A stretch of 64,000 bases of DNA, from positions 4,664-68,663 of the forward strand of contig NZ_CAXBOD010000019.1 in the NCBI RefSeq assembly GCF_963977235.1. Reading direction: 5' to 3'. Of the stretch, positions 8,340-16,927 are shown in pieces (position 1 is the stretch's first letter; every line of letters begins with the position of its first letter). A program made the translations under genes and the position numbers. The notes beneath the pieces are model-generated. The model was not told where the DNA came from. It made no database searches and saw only the letters and a list, made by a program, of their open reading frames with translations. Source of the DNA: Albimonas sp963977235 (GTDB lineage Bacteria > Pseudomonadota > Alphaproteobacteria > Rhodobacterales > Rhodobacteraceae).

Positions 8340-8700
8340 ATGGCTCCGCCAGGCCGACCCGGAACAGGAGACTCCGCGCACGGGCCGCAGACCTCCGCCG
8401 CCAACACCTCCGACGCAGGGGCCGAGGACGCCCCCCACGCCACCCCGAAGGTCGACCCCGACCCCGATGCAGACAGCGTCGAGAGCGATGCGCGACCCTG
8501 GACAGAGGCGGGCCCGACCTCGCGACCCGGCCTGCGCCTCCGCTTCGCGCCGTTCTTCGCCGCCGTGGCGCTCAGGGGCGCGGACGCCGTCGCCGGGGCG
8601 TTGTGGTTCGGCCATGCCCGCGTCGGCCGCCCCGTCGAGAGCTCGGTGGCCGCGGGCCTGCTTGCCGGCTTCGCCCCCCTCCCGCCGCCTCTGCCCGCCT
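8340..8700 (+). pseudogene. Probable remnant of a membrane sensor/exonuclease-type protein
   Basis: Starts four bases after the receiver remnant. After about 55 residues of low-complexity acidic sequence, the frame has LRLRFAPFFAAVALRGADAVAGALWFGHARVG and then AAGLLAGFAPL. This is a two-helix membrane anchor like that at the start of the kinase- or exonuclease-type proteins often encoded after acs-linked response regulators. It then degrades into Arg/Pro-rich sequence. The frame stays open and in phase with the yghU start at 8862, so a long fusion is formally possible. The strong family match and plausible start of yghU argue against it. The assignment rests on hydrophobic pattern and context. 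Confidence 0.35.
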
Positions 8701-8861
8701 GCCGCCGGCAGGCGGCGCACGGTGGACAATGGCGCGCGGCTGGGCGAGGTCTTGGAGCGGCCGGCCCTCTGCGGGCCGACCCCACGCCCCCCGCGCCGGC
8801 CTTCCGCCGGCGATGTCCCTTGCGCCGGCCCCTGTCGGCGACCCGCACCGAGAGACGCGAC

Positions 8862-9737
8862 ATGCCCGAAGATTACACGCCCCCCAAGGTCTGGACCTGG
8901 AACAAGGAGAGCGGCGGCCGCTTCGCTTCGATCAACCGCCCCATCGCCGGCGCGACCCACGAAAAGGACCTGCCCGAGGGCGAGCACCCCTTCCAGCTCT
9001 ATTCGCTGGCCACCCCCAACGGGGTGAAGGTCACCATCATGTTCGAGGAGCTGCTCGCGGCCGGCCACACGGGCGCCGAGTACGACGCCTGGCCGATCCG
9101 CATCGGGGACGGCGACCAGTTCTCCTCGGGGTTCGTGTCGATCAACCCCAACTCCAAGATCCCGGCGCTGCTCGACCGCTCGGGCCCCGAGCCGGTCAGG
9201 GTCTTCGAATCCGCCGCCATCCTCGTGCACCTGGCCGAGAAGTTCGACGCCTTCATCGCGAAGGACCCCGCCGCCCGCGCGGAGATGTTCTCCTGGCTGA
9301 TGTGGCAGATGGGCTCGGCCCCCTACCTCGGCGGCGGCTTCGGGCACTTCTACGCCTATGCGCCCGAGAAATGGGAATACCCCATCGACCGCTTCGCCAT
9401 GGAGGTGAAGCGCCAGCTCGACGTGCTCGACCGCCGGCTGGCCGAGAGCGAGTTCATCGCGGGCCCCGACTACACCATCGCCGACATGGCGATCTGGCCC
9501 TGGTATGGCCAGCTCCAGCAGGGGAAACTCTATGAGTCGGGGGAGTTCCTGGATGTGAGCTCCTACCGGAACGTCGCCCGCTGGACCGAGGCGATCGACG
9601 CCCGCCCCGCGGTGAAGCGCGGCAAGAAGGTCAACCGCCTGACCGGCCACCCCGCCGGCCAGCTGCACGAGCGCCACGACGCCTCGGACTTCGACCTGCG
9701 CACCCAGGACAAGATCGGCGAGCCCGACAACGGCTGA
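8862..9737 (+). CDS. yghU: YghU-type glutathione-dependent disulfide-bond oxidoreductase
   Basis: A 291-residue soluble glutathione transferase of the nu class. The N-terminal extension PPKVWTWN...GRFASINRPIAG is characteristic. The thioredoxin-like domain carries LATPNGVKVTIMFEELL (the Thr-Pro-Asn element that contacts glutathione in E. coli YghU), then NPNSKIPALLDR and ESAAILVHLAEKF. The helical domain has APYLGGGFGHFYAYAPEK and IADMAIWPWYG. The length equals that of the family. E. coli YghU binds two glutathiones and has disulfide reductase and peroxidase activity. The start follows GAGAGACGCG. It stands alone after the decayed acetate genes. Confidence 0.93.
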   Translation: MPEDYTPPKVWTWNKESGGRFASINRPIAGATHEKDLPEGEHPFQLYSLATPNGVKVTIMFEELLAAGHTGAEYDAWPIRIGDGDQFSSGFVSINPNSKIPALLDRSGPEPVRVFESAAILVHLAEKFDAFIAKDPAARAEMFSWLMWQMGSAPYLGGGFGHFYAYAPEKWEYPIDRFAMEVKRQLDVLDRRLAESEFIAGPDYTIADMAIWPWYGQLQQGKLYESGEFLDVSSYRNVARWTEAIDARPAVKRGKKVNRLTGHPAGQLHERHDASDFDLRTQDKIGEPDNG

Positions 9738-9764
9738 CCCCTGGCCGTCCATGAGACAGGGAGC

Positions 9765-9780
9765 GCCCCCGCGCGGGGGC
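9765..9780 (+). terminator. GC palindrome after yghU
   Basis: GCCCCCGCGCGGGGGC is a perfect 16-bp palindrome 28 bases after the stop, followed by a second GCGCGGGGGCGC block. It is a likely transcription stop or RNA-stability hairpin; no U-tract follows. Confidence 0.4.
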
Positions 9781-9889
9781 CTCCCGCTCCGCGCGGGGGC
9801 GCCCGGATGCGCCTCCGGGCCCTCCGCGCGCCCCCGACGGGGCTCCGGACGGGCTCGCGATCGGGCCGGCGTTAAAGCGATCCTCACGA

Positions 9890-12451
9890 ATGAGCGATAC
9901 CAGCCGCGACATGCGTTGGTCGCCGAGGGTTTCGTTGATGCCGGATGCCGCGGAACTTTTTCACGCCCTGCTCGGGGGGGCGGAGGTCCCTGCCCTGCTC
10001 GCCGCGGCGGACGGACGGGCGCTGGCCATCAACGTCGCGTTCGCCCATCGCCTGGGACGCAATGCGGACTGGCGCCCCGCGAGGGTCGACGACCTGCTCG
10101 ACCCCGACCCCGCGCTGGTCGCCGCGCACCGCGACGCCGTCGCGCGGGCGCTGGCGACGCGGGGGCGCGAGGTCCTGATCGAGGGCGCCTTCCGCGACGC
10201 CGCGGGCGGGAGCCTGCGCCTGGCCTGCCGCATCTCGACCGTGCGGCTGGCCGAAAGCGTCAACGTGCTGCACCTCCTCGCCCCCGCCGCGTTCGACACC
10301 GCCGACCGCCTGACGATGCTCGAGTCGATGGCCGACGAGGCGCCGGTGGCGCTGTTCGATTACCGGCTCAACCCCGACCGGTCGGTCAGCCTGCCCTATT
10401 TCAACGCCGCCACGCCCGAGATCTTCGGCGTTTCCGCCGAGCGGCTGGCCGCGGACGGCGCGACCCTGTTCAGCCTGGTCCCGGCCGAGGACCGGAAGGC
10501 GATCGCCGAAACCATCGCCGCCACCAGCATGTCGATGCAGACCGGCGTCGAGCGCTACCGCGTCAACCACCCGACCCGCGGCCTGCGCCACATCATCGGC
10601 GAGGGCACGCCCCGCGCCCTGCCCGACGGCGCCGTGTCGTGGCGCTGCGTGGCTTTCGACGTGACCGCGAGCCATGACGCCGAGCTGCGCGCCAACGCCG
10701 CGACCGAGGCGTTGGCCCAGGCGCACGAGCGTCTCGCCCGCATCGCGCTGATCGCGCCCGTGGGCCTCTACGAGTTCCGCATCGACAGCGCGGGCGCCTG
10801 GAGCTTCCCCTACCTCAGTCCGCACATGAAGGAACTGATGGGCGTCACGGCCGACGGCGAGGCCGTCACCGTCGAGACCGTGTTCCACCGCGTCTTCCCC
10901 GAGGACCTCGCCGGCATCGCCGAAAGCACCGACCGCAGCGCCCGCACGCTGGAGCGCTGGAACCGCCGCTTCCGTCTCGATCATCCCAGGCGCGGCCTGA
11001 TCTGGCTGCGGGGGGAATCGGTCCCATCGGTCGATGCGAACGGGACGGTGACCTGGACCGGCGCGCTCTATGACGTGACCGAGGACGTGCGCCGCGAGGG
11101 CGAGCTGGCCGCGGCCCACGCCCGCGCCGACGCGATGCGCGCCGAGAACGAGCGTCAGGCCCTGCAGGACGGGCTGACCGGGCTTCCCAACCGCCGCGCC
11201 TACGACCGCGCCTTCGGGGCGCGCATCGAGGCCGCGCGCGAAGGCTCGGGCCCCTCGGACGCGATCCTGGTGCGGCTCGACCTCGACCACTTCAAGACCG
11301 TCAACGACACCATGGGGCACGAGGCCGGGGACCGCGTGCTCCGGCAGGTCGCCGCGTCGCTTCGCAACGGCCTGCGGCAAGCCGACTTCCTGGCGCGGAT
11401 CGGCGGGGACGAGTTCTCGATCCTGCTGGCCCCCGGCACGACGCCCGAGGCGGCCGAGGAGCTCGTCGCCCGCATCCACGCCAGTCTCGACGAACCGGTG
11501 CTCCACGACGGGCGACCCTGTCGCTTCGGCGCCAGTTTCGGCATCGCCCACACCGAGGCGCTGGGCGAGACGGGGGTGGAGCTTCAGGTCTTCGCCGACG
11601 CCGCCCTCTACCGCGCCAAGGAGGGGGGGCGCAGCCGGCTGGAGATGTTCACGCCCGAGCTGCACCGCGGCATCCTCACCGACCGGCGCCTGGCCGTGCA
11701 GATCCAGGACGCCATCGACCGGGACGAGTTCACGCCCTTCTTCCAGCCCCAGGTCCGCGCCCGCGACCGCGGGCTGCACGGGGCCGAGGTCCTGCTGCGC
11801 TGGCGCCACCCCCACCGCGGCCTGCTGGGCCCGCCCGACTTCCTGCGCGTGGCCGAGCAGCTGCGCCTGGTGCCTCGCATCGACCGCCGGCTGATGGAAC
11901 GCTCGCGCGAGGTGCTGGATCGCTGGGCGGCGGCGGGTTTCATCGCCCCGCGGCTGAGCTTCAACATGAGCGCGGGGCGGATCCGCGACCCCGACGTGGT
12001 CGAGACCTCGCGCCTGATCGGCGCCGGCCCGACCCGCATCGCCATGGAACTGCTGGAATCCACCCTGGTGGAGGAGGAGAGCGACCTGTTCCGCTTCAAC
12101 CTCGACCGCATCCGCGAGGCCGGGATCGCCATCGAGATCGACGACTTCGGCTCGGGCCACGCCTCGATCGTGGGGCTGACCCAGGTGGCGCCGGACGCGC
12201 TGAAGATCGACCGCCGTCTGGTGGCTCCGGTGGCCGAGAACGCCCGCTCGCGCAAGCTGATCCGCGCGATCCTCGAGATCGCGCAAACGCTGGGCATCTC
12301 GACCGTGGCCGAAGGGGTCGAGACCGAGGCGCAGGCCAGGGTGCTGGCGGAGCTCGGCTGCGACGTGCTGCAGGGCTACCATTTTGGCGCCCCGATGGCC
12401 GAGGACGACTTCCTCGATTTCGCCCGCGCCTGGCCCGCCCGCGTCGCCTGA
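9890..12451 (+). CDS. PAS-PAS-GGDEF-EAL cyclic di-GMP turnover protein
   Basis: An 853-residue cytosolic protein with no membrane segment. After ~135 residues of unclear fold come two PAS-type domains (about 145-262 and 285-405), which share the pattern R-x-x-x-HP-x-RGL. The GGDEF domain starts at LPNRR (~431) and carries RIGGDEF at ~503-509. The RxxD product-inhibition site (RQAD) lies five residues before GGDEF. The EAL domain (~615-850) has EVL in place of EAL but keeps the catalytic glutamate and the family's other metal-binding and catalytic residues: FNMS, ELLEST, DDFGSGHAS, LKID, AEGVETE and QGYHFG. Both synthesis and hydrolysis of cyclic di-GMP therefore look possible. Ligands of the PAS domains are unknown. 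Confidence 0.93.
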   Translation: MSDTSRDMRWSPRVSLMPDAAELFHALLGGAEVPALLAAADGRALAINVAFAHRLGRNADWRPARVDDLLDPDPALVAAHRDAVARALATRGREVLIEGAFRDAAGGSLRLACRISTVRLAESVNVLHLLAPAAFDTADRLTMLESMADEAPVALFDYRLNPDRSVSLPYFNAATPEIFGVSAERLAADGATLFSLVPAEDRKAIAETIAATSMSMQTGVERYRVNHPTRGLRHIIGEGTPRALPDGAVSWRCVAFDVTASHDAELRANAATEALAQAHERLARIALIAPVGLYEFRIDSAGAWSFPYLSPHMKELMGVTADGEAVTVETVFHRVFPEDLAGIAESTDRSARTLERWNRRFRLDHPRRGLIWLRGESVPSVDANGTVTWTGALYDVTEDVRREGELAAAHARADAMRAENERQALQDGLTGLPNRRAYDRAFGARIEAAREGSGPSDAILVRLDLDHFKTVNDTMGHEAGDRVLRQVAASLRNGLRQADFLARIGGDEFSILLAPGTTPEAAEELVARIHASLDEPVLHDGRPCRFGASFGIAHTEALGETGVELQVFADAALYRAKEGGRSRLEMFTPELHRGILTDRRLAVQIQDAIDRDEFTPFFQPQVRARDRGLHGAEVLLRWRHPHRGLLGPPDFLRVAEQLRLVPRIDRRLMERSREVLDRWAAAGFIAPRLSFNMSAGRIRDPDVVETSRLIGAGPTRIAMELLESTLVEEESDLFRFNLDRIREAGIAIEIDDFGSGHASIVGLTQVAPDALKIDRRLVAPVAENARSRKLIRAILEIAQTLGISTVAEGVETEAQARVLAELGCDVLQGYHFGAPMAEDDFLDFARAWPARVA

Positions 12452-12586
12452 GCGTCCGAGCGCGTCCCGGGCTCGCCCCGGAACCGCTTCCCGACCGTCA
12501 GACAGACGCCGCCCATCCCAGCCGCCGGCGCCGCCCATCCCGAGCGCCCCCCGGGGCCTCCCGCGCGCAGCCCGCGGGCGCCGCGC

Positions 12587-13849
12587 TCAGGCCCGCGCGC
12601 CCTCCTTGCGGTCCATCAGCCCGGCGCAGCCCCAGCTTGCGGCCGCCATCAGCCCCGCCGCCGCAAGGCAGGTCGCAAGCCCCCCCGCCTGGTAGGCCAG
12701 CCCCGAGAGCAGCGTGCCCGTCAGCCGTCCCGCCGCGTTGGCCATGTAGTAGAAGCCCACGTCCATCGTCACCCGTTCGGCCTTCGAGAAGGCGAGGATC
12801 AGGTAGGAGTGCAGCGCCGAGTTGATCGCGAACACCGCGCCGAAGACCAGCAGCCCCGCGATCAGCGTGGCCGTCAGCCAGTCCGCCGGCGCCCCCGCCG
12901 CCCAGGCCGCGCCCGCCAGCCCCAGCGGGATCAGCGCCAGCAGCCCCGCCCACAGCCGCGCGAGCCCCACCGTCTGCGCCACGGTCTTGTCGCGCGCGCG
13001 CAGGATCCGCGGCGCGAAGGCCTGCACCGCCCCGTAGCCGATGATCCACACCGCCATGAAGGTCCCGACCTGGAAGAACGCCGCCCGGTCGCCCGCCGGC
13101 GTCCCGTCCGAGAGCACGTGGTGGAAGTAGATCGGGATCCCCACCACGAACCACACGTCCCGCGCGCCGAACAGGAACAGCCGCGCCGCCGAGAGGATGT
13201 TGATGTCGCGATCCTTCGAAATCACCTCGGCGAACTTCGCCCCCCTGCGCCCGCGCGGGAGGCCCGCGGGCATGAACAGCGCCACCGCGGCCAGAACTGC
13301 GAGCAGCCCGGCGGCCATCGCCAGCACCGCCGCCTGAAACCCCGCCGCCGCCAGCAGCGCCGAGCCCAGCAGGAAGCCCAGCCCCTTCACCGCGTTCTTC
13401 GAGCCGGTCAGCGCCGCCACCCAGGCGAACAGCCCCCCGCCCTCGGTCGGGGCCAGCAGCTTCACCGCGCTCTTGGAGCTCATCTTGGCGAGGTCCTTGG
13501 CGACCCCCGAGGCGCCCTGCACCGCCATCACGAAGCCCACCGACAGCGCCAGCGTCCACCCCGGATCCACCAGGCTCAGCGCCCCCAGCGCCGCGATCTG
13601 CAACGCCAGCCCCGCATAGAGCGTCACGGTCAGCCCGAAGCGCGCCGCGATCCAGCCCGCGCAGAGGTTGGTGACCATCCCCGCGATCTCGTAGAGCAGG
13701 AACAGGTAGGCGAGCTGGATCGGCGAGAAGCCCAGCACATGGAAATGCAGCAGCACCAGCATCCGCAGCGCGCCGTCGGTCAGCATGAACGCCCAGTAGG
13801 CCGCGGTCACCGCCGCGTAGGCCGCCAGCGGCCGGGCGGGGGCGGTCAT
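12587..13849 (-). CDS. arsJ: ArsJ, organoarsenical (1-arseno-3-phosphoglycerate) efflux MFS transporter
   Basis: A 420-residue, 12-helix major facilitator protein. AYAAVTAAYWAFMLTDGALRMLVLLHF at the start, GVAKDLAKMSSKSAVKLL after helix 4 and the RDVWFVVGIPIYF region match the ArsJ family closely. ArsJ exports 1-arseno-3-phosphoglycerate, which the partner GAPDH makes from arsenate and glyceraldehyde 3-phosphate. That partner is the adjacent upstream gene, and the two overlap by ATGA (13846-13849), so translation is coupled. An in-frame start 57 bases upstream lies inside the GAPDH gene and is not needed. Confidence 0.93.
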   Translation of the reverse strand: MTAPARPLAAYAAVTAAYWAFMLTDGALRMLVLLHFHVLGFSPIQLAYLFLLYEIAGMVTNLCAGWIAARFGLTVTLYAGLALQIAALGALSLVDPGWTLALSVGFVMAVQGASGVAKDLAKMSSKSAVKLLAPTEGGGLFAWVAALTGSKNAVKGLGFLLGSALLAAAGFQAAVLAMAAGLLAVLAAVALFMPAGLPRGRRGAKFAEVISKDRDINILSAARLFLFGARDVWFVVGIPIYFHHVLSDGTPAGDRAAFFQVGTFMAVWIIGYGAVQAFAPRILRARDKTVAQTVGLARLWAGLLALIPLGLAGAAWAAGAPADWLTATLIAGLLVFGAVFAINSALHSYLILAFSKAERVTMDVGFYYMANAAGRLTGTLLSGLAYQAGGLATCLAAAGLMAAASWGCAGLMDRKEGARA

Positions 13850-14859
13850 CGCAGTCCCTCCGCCACCAGCCGCAGCACGTCGACCAGCCGGCAGGCGTAG
13901 CCCCATTCGTTGTCGTACCAGGCGTAGATTTTGGCCTGCGTGCCGTTGACCACCAGCGTCGAGGGCCCGTCGATCACCACCGAGCGCGGCTCGTTGACGA
14001 AATCGGCCGAGACCAGCGGCCGGCTCTCGAACCCCAGGATGCCGGCCAGCGGCCCGACCTCGGCGGCCTGGAACAGCGCGTTGATCTCCTCGGCCGAGGT
14101 CGGGCGCTCCATCTCGAAGACGCAGTCGGTCAGCGAGGCGTTGAGCAGCGGCACGCGCACCGCGTGGCCGTTCAGCCGCCCCGCCAGCTCGGGATAGATC
14201 AGCGTGATCGCGGCGGCAGAGCCGGTGGTCGTGGGCACCAGCGAATTCAACGCCGAGCGCGCCCGCCGCAGGTCCTTGGCCGGCCGGTCCACGAGGGTCT
14301 GGGTGTTGGTGACGTCATGCAGCGTGGTGATCGAGCCGTGCGAGATCCCGATCGCCTCGTGCAGCACCTTCACCACCGGGGCGAGGCAGTTGGTGGTGCA
14401 GCTCGCGGCCGTCACAAGGTGGTGGGTCGCGGGTTCGTAGAGGCGATGGTTGACGCCGTAGACGATGTTGAGCGCCGGCGCTTGCTTCACCGGGGCCGAG
14501 ACCACCACCTTCTTCACGCCCGCGTCGTAGTAGGGCTGCGCCTTCGCGGGGGTCTTGAAGACGCCGGTGCAGTCGAGCACGACATCGACGCCCAGCTCGG
14601 CCAGCGGCAGGTCCTCGATCCGCGCCGCACGGGTCATCGCCATGCGGGTTCCGCGCAGGGTCAGACTGTGGTCGTCATGCGCGGCCTGCGCGTCCCAGCG
14701 GCCGTGGACGGTGTCGAACTCCATCAGGTGCGCGTGCTGGGCCGGGTCGCCCACGGCGTCGTTGAGCAGCACGATCTCTCCGGGCAGGCCCTGGTCGAAG
14801 GCCGCGCGCAGGGCGAGTTTTCCCATTCGGCCGAGGCCGTTGACGGCGATGCGGGGCAT
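13846..14859 (-). CDS. ArsJ-associated glyceraldehyde-3-phosphate dehydrogenase
   Basis: A 337-residue type I GAPDH. It has the NAD-binding VNGLGRMGKLALR start, FDTVHGRW, the catalytic ASCTTNC with Cys154, TLHDVTNTQ (where housekeeping enzymes usually read HAYTNDQ) and the YDNEWGYACR end. Placement between an ArsR-ArsC gene and arsJ, with an ATGA overlap to arsJ, identifies it as the arsenate-linked isozyme rather than the glycolytic one. In this pathway the enzyme uses arsenate in place of phosphate to give an unstable arseno ester for export. It is 62 bases downstream of the arsRC stop, behind a hairpin. Confidence 0.92.
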   Translation of the reverse strand: MPRIAVNGLGRMGKLALRAAFDQGLPGEIVLLNDAVGDPAQHAHLMEFDTVHGRWDAQAAHDDHSLTLRGTRMAMTRAARIEDLPLAELGVDVVLDCTGVFKTPAKAQPYYDAGVKKVVVSAPVKQAPALNIVYGVNHRLYEPATHHLVTAASCTTNCLAPVVKVLHEAIGISHGSITTLHDVTNTQTLVDRPAKDLRRARSALNSLVPTTTGSAAAITLIYPELAGRLNGHAVRVPLLNASLTDCVFEMERPTSAEEINALFQAAEVGPLAGILGFESRPLVSADFVNEPRSVVIDGPSTLVVNGTQAKIYAWYDNEWGYACRLVDVLRLVAEGLR

Positions 14860-14879
14860 GAGGTCTCCGGATATGCAAG

Positions 14880-14901
14880 CGGCGCCCCGGGCGGGGCGCC
14901 G
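14880..14901 (-). other. Hairpin between arsRC and GAPDH genes
   Basis: A perfect 9-bp stem, CGGCGCCCC and its complement with a 4-base loop, sits in the 62-base gap. It may partly attenuate the operon so that regulator/reductase and efflux genes are made in different amounts. Confidence 0.4.
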
Positions 14902-14921
14902 TCGACAGGAAACGGCCGGGG

Positions 14922-15794
14922 TCAGGCCGCGGGCGAGCGCGCGTCCCGGTCGAGCGCGATGGCGTCGAGCCGCGACTGCAGCGAGATCCGGTCGAGCGAG
15001 TCGAGCGGCAGCGCCGTGAAGGCCGAGATCCGCCGCTGCAGGCCGCGGTAGGCCTCGAGGAAGGCGAGGCCCTTCTCGGCCTCCGTCCCCTCGGCCTTGA
15101 CCGGGTCGGGCATCCCCCAGTGGGCCGAGATCGGCTGGCCCGGCCAGGGCGGGCAGTCCTCGTTCGCGGCCTGGTCGCAGACCGTGAACACGAAATCGAG
15201 CGGCGGCGCATCGGGGCCCTGGAACTCCGACACGTGCTTCGCGCGCAGGCCCGAGACGTCGTGGCCCAGCTCCTGCAGCGTCTTCACCGCGTGGGGGTTC
15301 AGCTCCGAGTAGGGCCGCGTGCCGGCCGAGAAGGCGTTGAACCTCCCCGAGCCGTCCTTGCGCAGGATCGTCTCGGCGAAGATCGAGCGGGCCGAGTTGC
15401 CGGTGCAGATGAACAGGACGGTGTAGGGACGCTCGATGCGGGGGGCGGTCATCCGGGGCTCTCCGAAGGGCTGCACGTCGCGGGCTGCGAGGGGGATGCA
15501 GATCTCGGGCCGCCCGCGACAGCAGTCCGAGACCAGGTAGTCGACCAGCCCGCCGGTGCGGGCGAGGTCGATGCTGTAGAATACCGACTTCCCACGACGT
15601 TCCGATGTCACCAGCCCCGCGCGGGCCAGCGCCATCACGTTCACCGAGAGGGTGTTGGCCTTCATCCCCAGCGCCTGGGCGATCTCGCTGGGCCGCACGC
15701 CGTCAGGCGCGCGCCGGGCGAGCAGGCGAAACACGGCCAGCCGGCCGGGGTGACCCAGGGCCGCGAAGGCCTCGACGTTGCGATCTGATTCCAT
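14922..15794 (-). CDS. ArsR-ArsC fusion: arsenic repressor joined to arsenate reductase
   Basis: 290 residues. Residues 1-105 are an ArsR/SmtB winged helix (ALGHPGRLAVFRLL, PSEIAQALGMKANTLSVNVMALARAGLV). A metalloid-binding cluster follows, with Cys91-Cys92 and Cys99 in DCCRGRPEIC. Residues ~118-260 are a low-molecular-weight-phosphatase type arsenate reductase with the P-loop CTGNSARS (Cys130) and a resolving pair in VCDQAANEDC. The C-terminal ~30 residues are extra. One polypeptide could thus sense As(III) on DNA and produce it from As(V). It is the first gene of the arsenate operon. There is almost no leader between the -10 element and the ATG, so translation may be leaderless. No As(III) pump gene lies in the window. 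Confidence 0.92.
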   Translation of the reverse strand: MESDRNVEAFAALGHPGRLAVFRLLARRAPDGVRPSEIAQALGMKANTLSVNVMALARAGLVTSERRGKSVFYSIDLARTGGLVDYLVSDCCRGRPEICIPLAARDVQPFGEPRMTAPRIERPYTVLFICTGNSARSIFAETILRKDGSGRFNAFSAGTRPYSELNPHAVKTLQELGHDVSGLRAKHVSEFQGPDAPPLDFVFTVCDQAANEDCPPWPGQPISAHWGMPDPVKAEGTEAEKGLAFLEAYRGLQRRISAFTALPLDSLDRISLQSRLDAIALDRDARSPAA

Positions 15795-15795
15795 G

Positions 15796-15813
15796 ATTCA
15801 TGGATACATGAAT
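15796..15813 (-). promoter_or_regulatory. ArsR operator
   Basis: ATTCATGGATACATGAAT is a perfect 7-4-7 inverted repeat just upstream of the arsRC start codon, abutting the -10 hexamer and covering the predicted transcription start. Position, AT content and the TTCA/TGAA arms fit known ArsR-family operators. Confidence 0.75.
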
Positions 15814-15817
15814 TATA
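15812..15817 (-). promoter_or_regulatory. -10 element of the arsenate operon
   Basis: An exact TATAAT read on the minus strand, 17 bases before the arsRC ATG, giving a transcript start about 10 bases before the start codon. The -35 region is weak (GCTCGG at 17 bp spacing). No Shine-Dalgarno sequence precedes the ATG. Confidence 0.6.
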
Positions 15818-15910
15818 GACTTGTCGCAAGCCGGCCGAGCGCCTGCGATCGCTCGGGCGATCCGGGCGATCCAGGGCGGAGGGACAGGCGCGGGAGAGGG
15901 GCCGGGCGCT

Positions 15911-16807
15911 CTATCGCGCCGGCGCGGCGAAGCGGCGATAGCCCCGCGCCCAGCGAGCGGCGTCGGCGACCATCGCGGCGCGGGCGGCGGGCCCGTCGCG
16001 GCCGCGCAGGGCCGCGATCAGGTCGGTGTGGGGCCCCGGCCGCCAGCGCGGCGCATGGGCGTCGACCGAATGCCACAGCAGCGGGCCAGAGCGGACCCAG
16101 AGCCCCTCGACCAGCTCCGAGAGGATCGGCGACCCGCCCAGCCGGCAGGCCTCGAGGTGGAAGCGGGTGTTCAGGCGCACCGCCTCGGGGATCTCGCCGG
16201 CCGAGTGTCGCGCCACCAGATCGGCGTTGATCCGCTGCAGGCGGTCGACGTCCTCGGGGCTCGCCCGTTCGGCGGCCTGGGCGGCGGCGCGGCCCTCGAG
16301 GTCCTCGCGCAGCACCATGATCTCGTCGACCTGCTCGACCGTCAGCACGGGGACGGTGGCCGCCCCGCGGGCGTCGACGCTCAGCGCCCGCTCGCCGGCG
16401 AGCCGCAGCATCGCCTCGCGCATCGGGGTGACCGAGATCGCGAAGCGGCGCGACATCGGGCGCAGCGCCAGGTGAGCGCCCGGTTTCAGGCGGCCCTCGG
16501 TCAGCGCGGCGCGCAGCGCGCGGTAGGCGGATTCGGACAGGTTCTCGCGCACCAGCGGCCGGGCCCAGTCCTCGCCCGGGCGCGGGGACGGGGCGGCCTC
16601 GGCGGCAGGCGCGGCCGGGCGCGCGGCGGCGTCGGGCCGGGCGTCGGGCGCGGCCCCGCGCGATGCGCGGGCCTCCTCGGCGATGTCGGCGGCAGTGCGT
16701 GCAGGCGGCGGAATGCTCCGGCCCTCCTCCCTGATCCTGGCGCATCGGCGGATTGGTCCCGTCCGCCTCCCTGCGGCCGGGCCCGCTCTGGTCCAGGGGG
16801 CCATCAT
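15911..16807 (-). CDS. GntR family regulator, FCD type, divergent from TRAP operon
   Basis: 298 residues from the ATG-ATG pair. Residues ~85-150 form the winged helix (SESAYRALRAALTEGRLKPGAHLALRPMSRRFAISVTPMREAMLRL). Residues ~160-290 form the all-helical FCD ligand domain, with NTRFHLEACRLGG and H-x-D-L-I-A-A-L. FCD regulators usually bind small carboxylates and repress adjacent transport genes. The first ~80 residues are Ala/Pro/Arg-rich and unlike the family, and no good ribosome site precedes the start. A true start inside that stretch is possible, but no ATG occurs before the DNA-binding domain. Its position facing the TRAP operon suggests it controls that operon. Confidence 0.82.
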   Translation of the reverse strand: MMAPWTRAGPAAGRRTGPIRRCARIREEGRSIPPPARTAADIAEEARASRGAAPDARPDAAARPAAPAAEAAPSPRPGEDWARPLVRENLSESAYRALRAALTEGRLKPGAHLALRPMSRRFAISVTPMREAMLRLAGERALSVDARGAATVPVLTVEQVDEIMVLREDLEGRAAAQAAERASPEDVDRLQRINADLVARHSAGEIPEAVRLNTRFHLEACRLGGSPILSELVEGLWVRSGPLLWHSVDAHAPRWRPGPHTDLIAALRGRDGPAARAAMVADAARWARGYRRFAAPAR

Positions 16808-16927
16808 TCCAATGTTTGAGGCCGGGCGGAAGACCTGATCGCTTGCGACGCCTGCGACCTTGCAATACCGCGGTGCGACGCGCCGATTTCGCCGGTCAGG
16901 GTTGACTCGCGAGCTGCTATGGTTCCC

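Noticed and set aside
8340..9737. A single 465-residue fusion protein ending in YghU
   Set aside because: The YghU family starts at 8862, and the upstream part is low-complexity with decayed hydrophobic segments; treated as a remnant plus a separate gene.
9884..12538. 884-codon minus-strand frame opposite the GGDEF-EAL gene
   Set aside because: Same antisense artefact; the plus-strand protein has complete catalytic motifs.
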